Of a stretch of 64,000 nt of DNA, positions 49,283 through 60,803 are shown piece by piece. The position numbers and the translations under genes are program-made. The notes beneath the pieces were generated by a model. That model searched no databases, was not told the origin of the DNA, and saw nothing but the letters and a program-made list of their open reading frames with translations. Each line of letters opens with the position of its first letter. Positions within the stretch are counted from its first letter, which is position 1. Source of the DNA: Hysterangium stoloniferum. Its lineage: Eukaryota > Basidiomycota > Agaricomycetes > Hysterangiales > Hysterangiaceae. The stretch is from NCBI GenBank assembly GCA_015178975.1, contig WHVD01000013.1:558001-622000 (forward strand), given 5' to 3'.

Positions 49283-50752
49283 ATGGCTCCTATGGGGAGA
49301 GAACCTGGCCAAAAAGGCGTGAACTGGTCTAACATCGCTGTCGGTATGTGTATTTATTGAGGTGGTACGATCCACGGACTTAGGGTTTGTATTTACAGGC
49401 GGTATTATGAACATGGTATGCGCCGTATTCTGAAGCATATTGTTGCGCAGTGCGCTGACCTTTGTCTTGTCCGTTTGTTGCTCGTGATGATGGGATATTA
49501 GTTCGTAAGCACCTCGTACTCACCGTTGTAATTACTAGCTCACTTCATACATAGGAGGCATGTTCGCTTGTTACTATGTTTCAGGCCAATACATTAACAT
49601 TACGGGCAGGTCACGACACTGGGTCAACCACTAGAAGTCCTGAAGACTCAGATGGCCGCCAATCGGTCAGAGAGTATGCTCCAGGCTTTCCGGACTATCT
49701 GGAGTCGAGGCGGGGTCCTTGGTTTCTACCAGGGTCTTATCCCATGGGTGGGTGTCTACATAAGGATTGCATACCGAGGGTAGATATTCAATGTAATATG
49801 CAGGCTTGGATCGAGGCTTCAACGAAAGGCGCCGTGTTACTTTTCACCGCCTCCGAGGTGGAGACTTCCGTTGTCAAAATGGGAGTTAATCCTGGTATGG
49901 CAGGTCTATTGGGTGGCATGGCAGGCGGTGTTGTTCAGTCCTACGTGACCATGGGTACATCACATGCAGAAACGAAAAAGGACCGTTTTCTGATGTATTT
50001 GACAGGTTTTTGCACAACGATGAAGACCGCTGAAATTACGCGTCATAAGCAAGCGGCTTCGGGAGTCAAGCCTCCTTCAACATGGGCACTCTTTGCTGAT
50101 ATCTATCGCCGCGAGGGCATTAAAGGAATTAACAAGGGCGTCAATGCTGTGGCCTTGCGTCAATGTACTAATTGGGGTTCCAGGCAAGTCGGATACAGCG
50201 TTTGGCCCTTTATGTGTCATTTATTCTGCTCCAATACAGAATGGGTTTTGCGCGTTTAGCTGAAGATATGATTCGTTCAGCCCGCGGCAAGCAACAGGGT
50301 GAATCTTTGAGTGCACTTGATAAGATTTTCAGTTCCGCAGTTGGTCTGTAGCGTTCTGTGTATTGCAATGACACGTTGCTTATTTTTATCCCTAGGTGGT
50401 GCTCTTGCGACGTGGAATCAGCCCATCGAGGTTGTCCGAGTCGAGGTATGGGTCATCCACCATTCTCTCAAGTAGTCTGACGTTGATAATTGGAAGATGC
50501 AATCAATGTCTCGAGGCGCTGCGCATGCGAACCGCCCTGCCAAGCTGACTGTGTTCAACACCCTTGCCTTTGTTTACCGAGAGAACGGCATCAAGGGACT
50601 TTACCGAGGAGTTACCCCACGTATTGGCCTGGGTATATGGCAGACAATATGCATGGTCTCATTTGCAGACTATGTCAAGGCTTGGTGAGTCTCGTTTGGA
50701 TGTTTTGCAGCCCACAGCTGACTTTGCGAGTAGGGTTAAAAGAGTAAATTAG
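49283..50752 (+). CDS. YHM2: Mitochondrial citrate/2-oxoglutarate carrier, YHM2 type
   Basis: Mitochondrial carrier family antiporter, also reported to be linked to mtDNA maintenance in yeast. Exon 1 is 49283-49343 ([20 protein letters not shown]) and exon 2 is 49399-49415 (GGIMNM). The next firm exon starts at 49611 with [19 protein letters not shown]. Then: [137 protein letters not shown] and the end VKAWVKRVN. Three carrier repeats are visible, with PLEV and PIEV in place of the PxD/E signature. Intron 50184-50239 has a GC donor. Between exons 2 and 49611 the family has two residues (F/S, then E) that only two 3-nt exons can supply; see findings. Confidence 0.93.
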
Positions 50753-51263
50753 AAAAAAAAGTATTCTATATGTTGAGATAAATCATGCGCGTTCGACTTG
50801 CTAGGCCCTCGTATAGATATCCATTATTTTGTTATTTTTGCGCGAGTCACACATACTATAAAGGGTGGGATCATCAAATAATCAACAATTTCAACAACTC
50901 GAATATATTCGCCATTATATTGACATGGTAAAGTTTCCTGGACCGGAAGGCTTAATAAAGATTTTGTTTAAAACTCCGAACTCTTCTGTAGGCTTTCAAA
51001 CTCAGTTAGGCCGGTGGTACATCTCACAAAGAAATAAAAGGTCTTTCCGAGTATGTTGAAATTTTTGAATATATGTGGTAAATTCTATATATTTCAAAGA
51101 ATTCTCCGGGACTTTTTTAATATGTAAATCGAAGTACATATATTGCTTGGCAAGTGCCCAGGGAATTCTATAAGATTTTCCGATATTAAAAATTTGCTGT
51201 GAGTAGTCTTCATGTACCCGGTAGCCGGCTAATGTCGGTCGCAACGTTCATCCTTGAACCGAT
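50753..51263. other. Intergenic between YHM2 and PXMP2-like gene
   Basis: About 510 bp, AT-rich, co-directional genes. No ORF, repeat or RNA gene seen; the PXMP2-like promoter should lie in the last 200 bp. Confidence 0.4.
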
Positions 51264-52188
51264 ATGAGTACTGCTGCAAAGAACCCATTGCTGCAACGCT
51301 ACACTGCGCAACTCACAGCGCATCCGCTGAGGACTAAAGCCATTACTGCAGGTCAGTGGAATGCATCACACTGAGTACACTTGCACCTATATGATGTGGT
51401 AACTGAGTAAACGCGTCTTGACAGGCATTCTCTCTTTCTTGCAGGAACTCCTTGCCTCCCACCTCGCCGGCACGCCATCGGCTCCAGTCTCCAAGTCTGC
51501 CAGTCCACTTAGCCATGCGATCGCCGCGACGAAGATCAGTCCCCGTGCATTCAAGATGGCGCTGTACGGCTTCCTGGTGTCGGCGCCGCTTGGGCATGTC
51601 CTCGTTGGACGGCTGCAGCGCACCTTTGCTGGCCAGAGGCTCGCGATGATATTGGCGAGCAATCTGCTCGTTGCACCGATCCAGACTACTGGTGCGTGAG
51701 CGTTGGTACACAGATTGCGACGCTGTCGGGCTGACATACAGCATCAAGTGTACCTCGTGTGCATGGCTCTTATCGGCGGTGCCAAGTCAGTGGATGGCAT
51801 TGTTAAAACTGTGAAGGGCGGATTTATGACCGTCATGAGGGTATGTCCAAGCCCATCGAGGAATTGATCGGTCCAGTTGACGTGGCGCCATAGATCACCT
51901 GGATGACCTCACCACTTGCGACAGTGTTTGCGCAGAAGTTCCTTGCCCCCGAGGTCAGATATAGTTGCTTATACATGGCTCGTGCTAACACATGTTTTAG
52001 TTGTGGGTGCCATTCTTCAACTTGGTATCTTTTGTCCTCGGGGTACGTTCAATGGCACTTCTCAAAGCAAAGTTCCGTGTCTCTTTCAATTCTGACTACT
52101 ATTCCAGACGTATTTTAACACCAAGCTCAAGCTCAGAATGCGCGCGGCCGAGCAGGAGAAAAAGGCTCGCGAAGGCAAGGGCGAGTAA
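51264..52188 (+). CDS. Mpv17/PMP22 family peroxisomal/mitochondrial membrane protein
   Basis: Four-TM protein related to PXMP2/Mpv17; a channel-like role is proposed for the family. Exon 1 51264-51351 (MSTAAKNPLLQRYTAQLTAH, PLRTKAITAG), exon 2 from 51425 (ILSFLQELLASHLAG), an Ala-rich loop, then PRAFKMALYGFLVSAPLGH and LASNLLVAPIQTT. The next exon has VYLVCMALIGGAKSVDGIVK and GGFMTVMR. The C-terminal conserved block, ITWMTSPLATVFAQKFLAPELWVPFFNLVSFVLGTYFNTK, is rebuilt across two introns. It ends RAAEQEKKAREGKGE at 52188. The G(A)-W-x-P-type pattern (WMTSPLATVFAQKFLAPE, LWVPFFN) matches the family. No PTS1 signal at the end. It converges on TRAPPC8 with 135 bp between stops. Confidence 0.9.
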
Positions 52189-52323
52189 GCTTTGTCTAAC
52201 CGGACTTCTTAGCTGCACTCGTCTGCTCAGACAGATCCAATCTCTATTCTTATCCCATGTCACCCCTTTTCTGATTGGATTCCTTTTAAACCTATGTTTG
52301 ACCCGTTCCTCCGAGGAGGCATG

Positions 52324-55300
52324 CTACGGTGCTTGTACCACAATTACAATACTTTCCTCTCCTGAGAGCTGCCCTTGACTGAAAGACGCCCGAGTACACC
52401 ATGGATCAACTTCTCGCTCGCCGACTTCCGTTTCCAGCCGCCAGCCACTCAATCCGTAGATGCCTGGCCGTGAAACCCACATCTTTGCCTCCACAATTGC
52501 TGTAGACATGGGAGTCAGCTCTCCACGTCGAGTCAGTTTGCCAACATAACTGGACGGTAAGATTTGCCTAGGTAGAGTAGCGTGATAAAGGATGGTTGAC
52601 AATCATGTTTAATCACTTACGCTTCTGAATATTGGAAGTAATCGACAGGTTGCAGTCGAAGGACAAACCGTATGTGGTTTGTTAAAGAGAAGTTGCGAAT
52701 TGTAAATGTAACAGGCACAGTCAAGTCACTGGGTGGCGTATGTTAATGAGATACGTTTTGAAATCAAGCAGTTACTTACCCTTTCAAGAAATCGTGCTCA
52801 ACGCGAGGGGAGGAAGTTACTCTTACAACGGCTGGGTTCATGTTTGCATTCCAGTCAGAAACGCGAAGTGCATCCTGGACCTGCGTTTTCTCCTTTGCGG
52901 TTTCAGCATACATAGTCCGCTTCACTTTTGCTGTCTCCGACTGCAATATAAGTTCATCTAGCGGTCCATGGTTGGCCCCTAGAAGGAGACTTGGTATAGT
53001 AACATATCCACACCGCCGCTGAGAGGGGAGGTCCCACCAGACTATGATATCCATGCTTTGTGGGTTTCGAAGAGGGAAAAGGTGGGGTAACGAGCTTGGC
53101 GGCAGCTGAGGAAACTGGTCAAGTAGTGAATTCCATATGAATATTCTTTTGGAAGACTCTAGAAGTTGTTGGTTGCAGGAGTCGCATGCAGATATCCTGT
53201 CTCCGGGCTGTAAAACGGTTCTATGTAAGGGCAAGACGTAGTTCTGCAAAGCGCGTACCTCAGCGATATGACTAAAAATCACATCTAATAAAGGTGGTTC
53301 CAATGGTTCAGGTTGTTCCCCGTTGAGAACCGCGGACAACTGTCGAATAACAAATTGCTTGCTCTCCAATGATCCTGACCCTTCGGTCCATCGCTGCGCA
53401 TTAAGGAAAACCCTTCCCGTTTGTCGTGAAGGTAAATTACTGAGGCCACACCTATGATGACATCAGAGACCGAGCTATGAATCGGAAGTAACGACAAACA
53501 ATGGAGTGAAATTCAATGGAGTGCTTCTCCAATCAGCACTAGCAGTCGTAACTTGCGAAATTCGCACTTCTGAAGCTGCGTCGACATTTTGGATCTGATT
53601 GTCCTTTAGCAACACCGCTTTTCTTAGGAAAGAAAGGGCTAACCTCGAGATTAATTGTGTATGAAATATCTGAGTTGGCGCTGGGTCGGACTGAGGCACC
53701 TATCTCAAGGATAGGGACGACATCAAATACGTGGTACAGTTTACTTGAAAAAAAGGAAGTTTGGTTGTGCTGGATGAGATGATTCAAAACATTAGTCGAT
53801 TTATATAGGCTGTGAAAGTAGAATCAGACAACCTCTCGATAAATGAGAAGTACAGCGAATTCTTGTGATGATGATGATTGCTCAGCATGCAGGGTCAGCG
53901 GAAGATCGATTGAATCGTTTGACGCAAGGACTGTCGCAGAATGCAGTTTTGCGAGAGGAACAGATAATGGGAGCGCAGAGGCTAAGCTGTTATTCGACCG
54001 GAGCACTTCCGTGAGATCTGGACTGGGCACAGGAGACGATCCTATGATGTTTTGAACAATTTAATGCTAATTGACGGGCAGAAGTCATACCATGAGGTTC
54101 AAGATCCAGCCATACAGAAGGGCTGTGTATGATCCATATATCATCAATACTTCCCGATCCAGTGTTCCGCAAATTAAGCCTGAAGTCCGCGCACTCCCCA
54201 GCAGACAAAGTAAACGCACCAAAACCCCCTTCGGAGTTGGATAAGGAACATTCTAAACGGCGACCACCCTCATCGACACACATTGTAGGAATGACATCAG
54301 TCCCATACACGACGCCTTGTCTCTGGGCCGCCGTGTCTTGAAGTCGAGCCCCTCGAACGGCCAGTGATTCCGAAACGGGCAATAATGAAAGAAAATAATA
54401 AGTTAAATGCGTAAATTTCAGTGTTGCAGCATTATGCGATATCACAGATATCGTAACCTAGGGAGAGTAAGTCATCGAGTGTTTGCGTTGCTAAACGGAT
54501 TGAACTTACGATCCGAGTCTCCTTCGCCTCTAGGAGGATGTTGTCGACGGTCTCGACATCAACAGCGACATTATTATCAGGGGCCGTGATGACCTTTACG
54601 GTGACATTTGTCAAAGTTACTTCTATATTTAGTGGATTCTTGAGCACAATTTCGATGAAGAATCGCTCTTCGAATAAAGCCGTCAGTTACGTAGATCAAC
54701 ATCCTGAATGAGTTTTCATCTTGACAGACCTCCCACAGATGCCCGTCCAGTTTTCTCTATCCGCTCATTGCCTTTTGTTTTCCAGAATTGAGACCACGTC
54801 TGCTCGAAGGTATCCCATATACCATTACTTGAATCTGATTCGCCTTGATGGCTAAGGCGTATCTTGGTTTCGGCCGGATGCGACAACGAAAATTGTGGCT
54901 TCAAATCAGTAGGCAATGCGTTCCCCCCTACTATTGTTTTCATGTGCTGACCTCTGCAAGTTAACGATATATGACAATGTCTCAACTGCACATACCTCAT
55001 AAGCAACCTTAAAATCCCCTACATATAGTGCATGTATGAGACTCAAGTCTTGCTCGTTCTGGCTAGAGAACGGCGAGCCTTTCAATAGCCCGAGAAAATA
55101 TCGTAAAGCACCCTCAGTGTCTCCACTGGTATACATCAAGCGCCCTACAGCTATTTAGAATCAAGAATTTTTTGTGGGCGGCAAGTTGCATACTTACCTA
55201 ACGAGTATTCGATGCTGGGAAGTATCGCGTCAAACCACTGCATCTCTTTCCGTGCAGTGACTTCGTCAAAAGAAGGCGAAAGGTTTTTGGATGGTCTTGC

Positions 55301-57206
55301 ATGATACCGCTCATGCGCCTTCCGTAGAAAATAGACAGTCAACGGCTTCTGTTAAGGAACATAACATTTAACAAACGTGTATACGGGCATAATACAAAAA
55401 GGCATACAATGCCGCATTTTTCTAATCGCTGTCCTGCGAAAAAATACCACATCGCTGCCCGTCTTTTTGCTCCTTTCCGATCACTGATAAGTGCTGCATG
55501 AGCCAGTAAGAGTGCGGGAGGAGGTTCTTCTACCTTTAATAATCGAACCATTAATGTACGCAAAAAAACATCTGAAGTAAATGGCGAGCTCACGGAACCA
55601 GCTGCTGCGACAAGCCATCTATCTCCTTCAAGGTCTTCTAAACTTTGTACCCCTGTCCCCCAACGAACTGCGTATGCAAGTGCACGTAATTGTGAAGATG
55701 GGCCAGCACTTGTCTGCAGAGTTGAAAGTGCATAGTTTGCATGTGCACCCACAGCAGGAGAAGGCGCTAGCAGAAGTGGGAGAACTTCCTAATAGAAGGG
55801 AGCCCGTGAGAGCTAAATAAGGATCAAAGGTTAATGAAACGTACCGATCCGCCTCGACCATCCTTTCTCAATGACTCCCAAACAGAGACGGCAAGTTTCA
55901 GGTCACCCAAAAATGTGGCAAATTCAGCGAGACGACGCTGTTGCGATGGTGGGGCTGCCCCAAAAGCCGGTGACGTAGGAGAAGAGGAACTGTTGGCATA
56001 TGAACTATTCGAGTAGGAGGGTAGAGAGGTAGGAGTACTAATTGAGCCCCCAAACAGCTTTCTCGTAGATGAAAATAGCCGAGAAGGAAGTCGACGCGTT
56101 GATGTGTACTTCAAGATAGTAAAGGATAAGTTGAGTAATATGCAGAAAGCATTGTCCGACGTACTGCTTCGTTCCAGTCTAGAACACACCGCTCCAACCA
56201 AGGAATGAGACTCATGGTGACAAATTCACGAACAAAGTGCGCGAATTGGGCCATATCCTCCTCGGTGAGATTTAAATGCTGTGTTCCTTCAGGTAGAGCT
56301 TTGGAGAAAGCCGCATCTGGTAAAGGCGTAGCGGGCAGTTCCGGGAGAAATGAAGGCACGGCAAGAGGAGATGCTGGGGGCGAAAATGATACGGCCAGGA
56401 GGTGTGTGTGTAACCCAAATTGTTTTTTAGTGGCATTAAAGAGAGCCATTGCTCTGTAAACCAGACATCATGCAAGGACATCTATCAAACATTAGACAAC
56501 ATACTCATCAGAATTCAACGGCGAGTTGGTTGGATGTATTATAAGAGTGTGACGAAGCCTTGTCGGGTCTACCCAGGAAGGCAAATGGACTTCATTGTAT
56601 TTCGAATGTAACTCGGTAACAGCTTGCAATGGATTAGGGGCAAGCGTAGATACAGCCAAAATAACTACGAGGCTCTGGATTAAGTACATAACAGTATAGC
56701 AATGTATATGTCACCCACCTGCTACAGGATGATTCCATCCCTCATGCTTCGACGGCGTATGGTCCCCTTCAGTGCAACGCTGTAACTCACGCCACCAGGG
56801 CGGCAATGCCTTGTTGTCGTTCGCATGATCTGTACCTTCAGCCTCTTCGACCCAAGCGGCAGCTCTCTTCGCTACACGTTGACCGATCCAGTCGATGGTC
56901 CGACCTGCACGCGAGTCTTCGTCCTCTTTACAGGCAGTATTGACATCGTTAAAGTCCGAGAAACGCAAGGAAAAGCTTGCGTGCGTCACTGTCGTCAACG
57001 TCGTCGTGCGCGTGGTAACTGCACGAATGTCAGAATATATAAGATTGTGCCATGACACGCGTACCATGACGCAACGGCGAAAAGAGCTGCAACAAACGAT
57101 GGAGCGTTGGAAGTGAGCATGACGATAACAGCTCTGTCAGGTCTGCGGAAGGAAATACGCATACATGGGGAGAGATGGACAAAGGTAGGTTCGGAGAGGT
57201 GGACAT
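52324..57206 (-). CDS. TRAPP III complex subunit TRAPPC8/Trs85
   Basis: Large scaffold of the TRAPP III Rab1/Ypt1 GEF, acting in autophagy and ER-Golgi traffic. The start at 57206 reads MSTSPNLPLSISPHVCVFP then SADLTELLSSCSLPTLHRLL. It joins after an intron starting at 57064 to VTTRTTTLTTVTHASFSLRF. Conserved segments: RAGRTIDWIGQRVAKRAAAW, WWRELQRCTEGDHTPSKHEG-WNHPVA, ILAVSTLAPNPLQAVTELHS, VDPTRLRHTLIIHPTNS, FVREFVTMSLIPWLERCVL, RRLPSRLFSSTRKLFGG, QQRRLAEFATFLGDLKLAV, LMYTSGDTEGALRYFLGLL and AVGAHANYALSTLQTS. The C-terminal beta-rich half has FEIVLKNPLNIEVTLTNVTV and LLEAKETRI; it ends at 52324 with SIVIVVQAP. About 20 introns; not every junction was verified. The ATG at 57067 is inside the intron-flanking sequence and was rejected as start. 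Confidence 0.9.
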
Positions 57207-57330
57207 GCCTGTAAATCCTTAAGTAACCGTTGGGTAGAAGGTCACGGGAGCAAATTATCTTTCCCGACTTGTTCTGTGTTCATCATATTTTATTCTGGTT
57301 GGGCACTTTAACTTGTTGTCATTAGAATTT
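57207..57330. promoter_or_regulatory. 124-bp bidirectional promoter region, TRAPPC8 / DUF167 gene
   Basis: Two divergent start codons lie 124 bp apart, so both promoters and 5' UTRs must fit here. No clear TATA element. Inferred from gene positions. Confidence 0.5.
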
Positions 57331-57788
57331 ATGCTCAGATGCTCCGCTTCGCGTCTCATGTCTAAACCTACACGGAGTCCTACTCATAACAAGCAGCCAA
57401 GGAACCTGACGGTGTTGACTCGGACGACTAAAGGAATTCAGGTCCGGCTACACGTTAAACCTAACTCAAAGGTCGACAGACTGGTAGCCGTTGAAAGAGA
57501 CTGTGTGCATATTGCTGTGACTGGGGCTGCTCAAGAGGGAGAAGCAAATCGAGGTGTTATAAGTCTTATGACGCAGGCATGTAGAGTGTGCTCTTTAAAC
57601 GGCCGCCTTCGAGAACTAATCTATTCAAAAAGATCCTTGGTATCCATAAGAATGATGCGAGCATAGTTGTCGGACATAAAAGTCGTGAAAAAATACTGCT
57701 TATTCACTCAACACAAGGAATATCGACAAGTCCGAACCTCGACTTGACTCGAATATATGAAACACTGCAACGGAATTCACGGCAATAA
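57331..57788 (+). CDS. DUF167 / YggU family small protein
   Basis: About 133 residues; the family (human C15orf40, bacterial YggU) has no settled function. Exon 1 is 57331-57576, MLRCSASRLMSKPTRSPTHN, which could be a mitochondrial leader, then LTRTTKGIQVRLHVKPNSKV, the family start with VKPNSK. Then VHIAVTGAAQEGEANRGVI contains the conserved A-x-EG-x-AN motif. Exon 2 is 57633-57788 (ILGIHKNDASIVVGHKSREK), giving the conserved GHKSR(E/D)K segment. Intron 57577-57632 has a GC donor (gcatgt) and an AG acceptor; without it the frame leads into a non-conserved tail. Divergent from TRAPPC8. Confidence 0.92.
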
Positions 57789-58450
57789 ATAGACTGGCGG
57801 CTAAAACAATACGAGTCTTGTACATAGCACTGCCGAGGCTATCGAATGCACAAAGAACGAAAAGGATCGGCGGTGAAATCCAACCCGGCACGTATATCTG
57901 CGAACAAGTTGGCACCTACATATACTACCCCCTAGGAGTAGTATTTTATTGTCTGTGCCGGAATTTCCGGGTGAGACACTGCAATTCGAGTTGCTGTGCG
58001 GTGATTTTGGGGATCTCCGTCGGGCTATGCAAAGCACATTGGTCATTATGATTATCATATCTAATTTCATGCGTCAGCTTCTACGCATTGCTGTTCTAAA
58101 TTGGATGTGGAGATGCTTACAGTAAACGGAGCATTGATGGTATGTGATGTGCTCTCTCACTTTGATAATTACATGACATTGTTCCATAGGTCCAGTAACT
58201 TTTCTCAGCTCTCCCGTAATACATACCGTAAACCACGTCAATATGTCGCATAATTGACATTCGAATCATAGCGTTTTCCTATGTATAACCGCAGCGCTAC
58301 CCATGCTGTGCTTTGAACTACGGAATGTGGTGCTCTGTTGATGGCTATTGTGCCTCGTGTGCCCCACGTCATACCCTTTATCACACACATCCGAGCTTGG
58401 TCCTACTTGAAACTCTTCCGCTGACCACCAACTAGCTACATTGACAACCC
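57789..58450. other. Intergenic before WW/Gly-rich gene
   Basis: About 660 bp. A minus-strand 89-codon frame (58070-57801) has no recognisable similarity. The last 200 bp form the promoter of the WW gene, and parts resemble the promoter segments of the downstream copies (for example ctgaccaccaa and ctacattgaca/ctacattcaac). Confidence 0.4.
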
Positions 58451-59369
58451 ATGTCAGAGAAACCATACGCTCCTCCATCTCAACCCCCTCCGCATGAGGG
58501 TGACAGTAGGCCGTTACCAGATGGTATGTCACTGGTACATTATCGTCAAGACACTGATTCTTATTAGTCATTGCCTAGGATGGATGAGACAGTTCGATTC
58601 CAAGTACGCTACTGTTTACTTTCATGAACTCACGACCTGATTGCGTATAATACAGCTCTAATGCCTGGTTCTATGTACGTAATTGGCTTATGCGCTCAAC
58701 ATCCTGCTGTTTCACAACCAAGATCTAGGTTGACACCAGAGCCTCGCCGCCGCGTTCAATTTGGCTACATCCTCTCGACGATGCGAAATTCTTAGAAGAG
58801 CATCCGCATTTCAGGGATTATGGCCACCCACCCAACTATGAAGGATCCCCAAGCCCTCCCCCCGTTCCTACATCTTCCCGGCCAAGGCTAGATGCAGAGA
58901 AAAAGAAGCCCGAGAAGCGTAGCTTTATAGGGAAATTGAAGGATAAAGCCATCGGGACGAAAGAAGAGAGAGCGGCGGCTAAGGAGCAGGCTAGGAGAGC
59001 TCGAGAGGAAGAGGTGACCTATACTTCTCATTTTACACCATTATTTTGACCAAGACTATTGTGCAGAAAAGACAACGTCTTGAGTGGCAACGTGCACATG
59101 CAGCGCAGTATGGCGCTCCGCCACAATTTGGCGGGTATCAACAACAATACGCTGGTCCTAGCCAAGGATACGGACAGCCTGTGTATGGGCAGCCCATGCA
59201 ACAAGGATACGGACAGCCTGCGTATCAGCAGCCTCGTCGGGGGGGCGGCATGGGTATGGGTGTTCCTCTACTGGGCGGGTTGGCAGGTGGCCTATTGCTT
59301 GGTGAAATGTTAGGTGGCGATGGCGGCGGAGATTTCGGTGGTGGTGATTTCGGCGGCGGTGACTTCTGA
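58451..59369 (+). CDS. WW-domain Gly/Gln-rich protein, parent of the tandem array
   Basis: About 200 residues in five exons. Start MSEKPYAPPSQPPPHEGDSR, then a WW domain rebuilt by splicing: LPDGWMRQFDSNSNAWFY, VDTRASPPRSIWLHPLDD. Next are FLEEHPHFRDYGHPPNYEG, a Pro/Ser linker, a basic stretch (EKKKPEKRSFIGKLKDKAIG, TKEERAAAKEQARRAREEE) and a C-terminal prion-like tail with repeated YGQPVYGQP and QPMQQGYGQP units. It ends GLAGGLLLGEMLGG and (G)GDFGGGDF. WW domains bind Pro-rich ligands; the tail suggests a self-associating or membrane-associating protein. Similar WW/Gly-Gln proteins are widespread in basidiomycetes. Three degenerate relatives follow in tandem. Confidence 0.88.
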
Positions 59370-60384
59370 TCTTGTCGTCAAGGGGACTATGTATTTATAA
59401 AGCCTGTAATAACTCCACAAAACCCGAGGATGATTTTAATGGATATTAGATAGTATTATTAGCCACATAGTCAGATTAGATCTCAGCAAGCACAATGACA
59501 GTTGAGTAGGAGTCTCGTGTTAGTTTATCAATTGGATCCCACGCTTTATAGTCGCCGGCCTCAGCAGTAACAGGAACAAGCGTATATACTGTTGTTTCCT
59601 CTCAAATCATGGCCTAGAGAATCCAAGTAGTTGACCTTTACATGGCGGATATTTCTTCGAGGATACTTTATCAGTGGCTTTCTCACGGTTTGTACTGAGG
59701 TCATGAGAACAGCTCGTTGAATGTACAGTTGGGAGCCTCTCTCTGCATGGATGGATCCGTAGTGATGGCGCTGAAACTTGAGAATAATGACTCTGTCAGA
59801 CAGGAATCTTTCAACCAGGAGACTATTGATGCAACCCTGTCCCCTCGTAGTAGTGGTGCTCTATTAGTCGTTGAGCCAAAGCTCTGCTTTCTTTTCCCTA
59901 GTCAAATGTAAAATCTAACAATATTAATGTCGTCACAAGTCTATTTCGCTATATATATATGGTGTTCTTGAATTATCCAAGACAATCCCCTGTTGAAATA
60001 CGCGTGTCTCTATCACATACTCAAGTAGCAGAAGACCCTCGCAATCGCGCAGCGAGCTGTATTCGCATGTAGCTATGTATGTTTAAGAACAATAGAATTA
60101 TAAATGGGAAGACAATGGGAGTATGAAAAAGGGGGACAATAGGGCAAGGGAGCAAAAGAACATGAGCTTGCATGTATGATGCTCAAAATCCAACATTCCC
60201 CTGCTGACACTCAACAAGGATGCAGGGATCCTTCTGGCCATTTCATCTGTGTAATATACTCAGCGAGCAAAGCAGCCTTGGCCAACACCGCGTTCGCCTT
60301 ATGTCATGTTCATTTTTGCACAGCCGAATTATTGCCTTTAAAAAATATTTGTATTGCAGACCAGCTTGCCTACATTCAACCCAA
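59370..60384. other. Array spacer 1 (shared 3' flank plus promoter)
   Basis: Repeats the flank downstream of each unit. The block at about 59750-60100 is highly similar to about 60985-61330 (both with ggatccgtagtgatggcg, gactattgatgcaaccctgtc, ctctgctttcttttccctagtcaa and acaatcccctgttgaaatac). It holds a ctatatatatat TATA-like stretch at about 59950. No gene. Confidence 0.7.
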
Positions 60385-60623
60385 ATGTCGTTGCCACAGC
60401 ACGGTAAGGAAGGGCCATTATCAGAGGGTATGTCGCCATACGTTATCGTCTGACCTTGATTCTATTAGTCTCAAACCCAGGGAAAAATCCCGAGAAACTT
60501 GGCATTATGGGCAAACTGAAGGACAAAATTTTCGGCACGAAAGGAAAGACGGTGCCTAAGGGGACGATCCCTAAAGGGGCTAAGACACTGTCTCTGGGTG
60601 AGCTGGTAAATTTTGATGGTGGC

Positions 60624-60655
<32 letters not shown>

Positions 60656-60803
60656 TAGTAATGGCGGTGGTGGTAGTAATGGCGGCGATGGCGGTAGTGG
60701 TGGCGATGGCGGTGGTTGTGGCGGTGGCGATGGCGGCGGCGGCGGTGGGGGGGCGATTGATCTCATTACCAAGAGACGAACTATGAATTTATCATGTCTG
60801 TAA
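60385..60803 (+). CDS. Array copy A: short basic Gly-rich protein lacking WW
   Basis: Two exons, 60385-60427 (MSLPQHGKEGPLSE) and 60481-60803, in phase (G|GG). Exon 2 reads GKNPEKLGIMGKLKDKIFGT, matching EKRSFIGKLKDKAIGT of the parent, then a Gly tract coded by GGT/GGC triplets (about 60620-60755) with a few Asn, Asp and Ser. The parent's WW domain and YGQP region are absent. The stop position used by the parent (tgatctc) is out of frame here (tga at 60758), so the frame runs on to SFMNLSCL-like residues and TAA at 60803. Whether it is expressed is unknown; it may be a young gene or a pseudogene with an open frame. Confidence 0.55.

Noticed and set aside
57065-57067. Alternative ATG for TRAPPC8 (MVRVSWHN)
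   Set aside because: It lies at an exon/intron edge; starting at 57206 and splicing gives a continuous conserved N-terminus.
57801-58070. 89-codon minus-strand frame upstream of the WW gene
   Set aside because: No similarity, no conserved motif, and composition like intergenic DNA.
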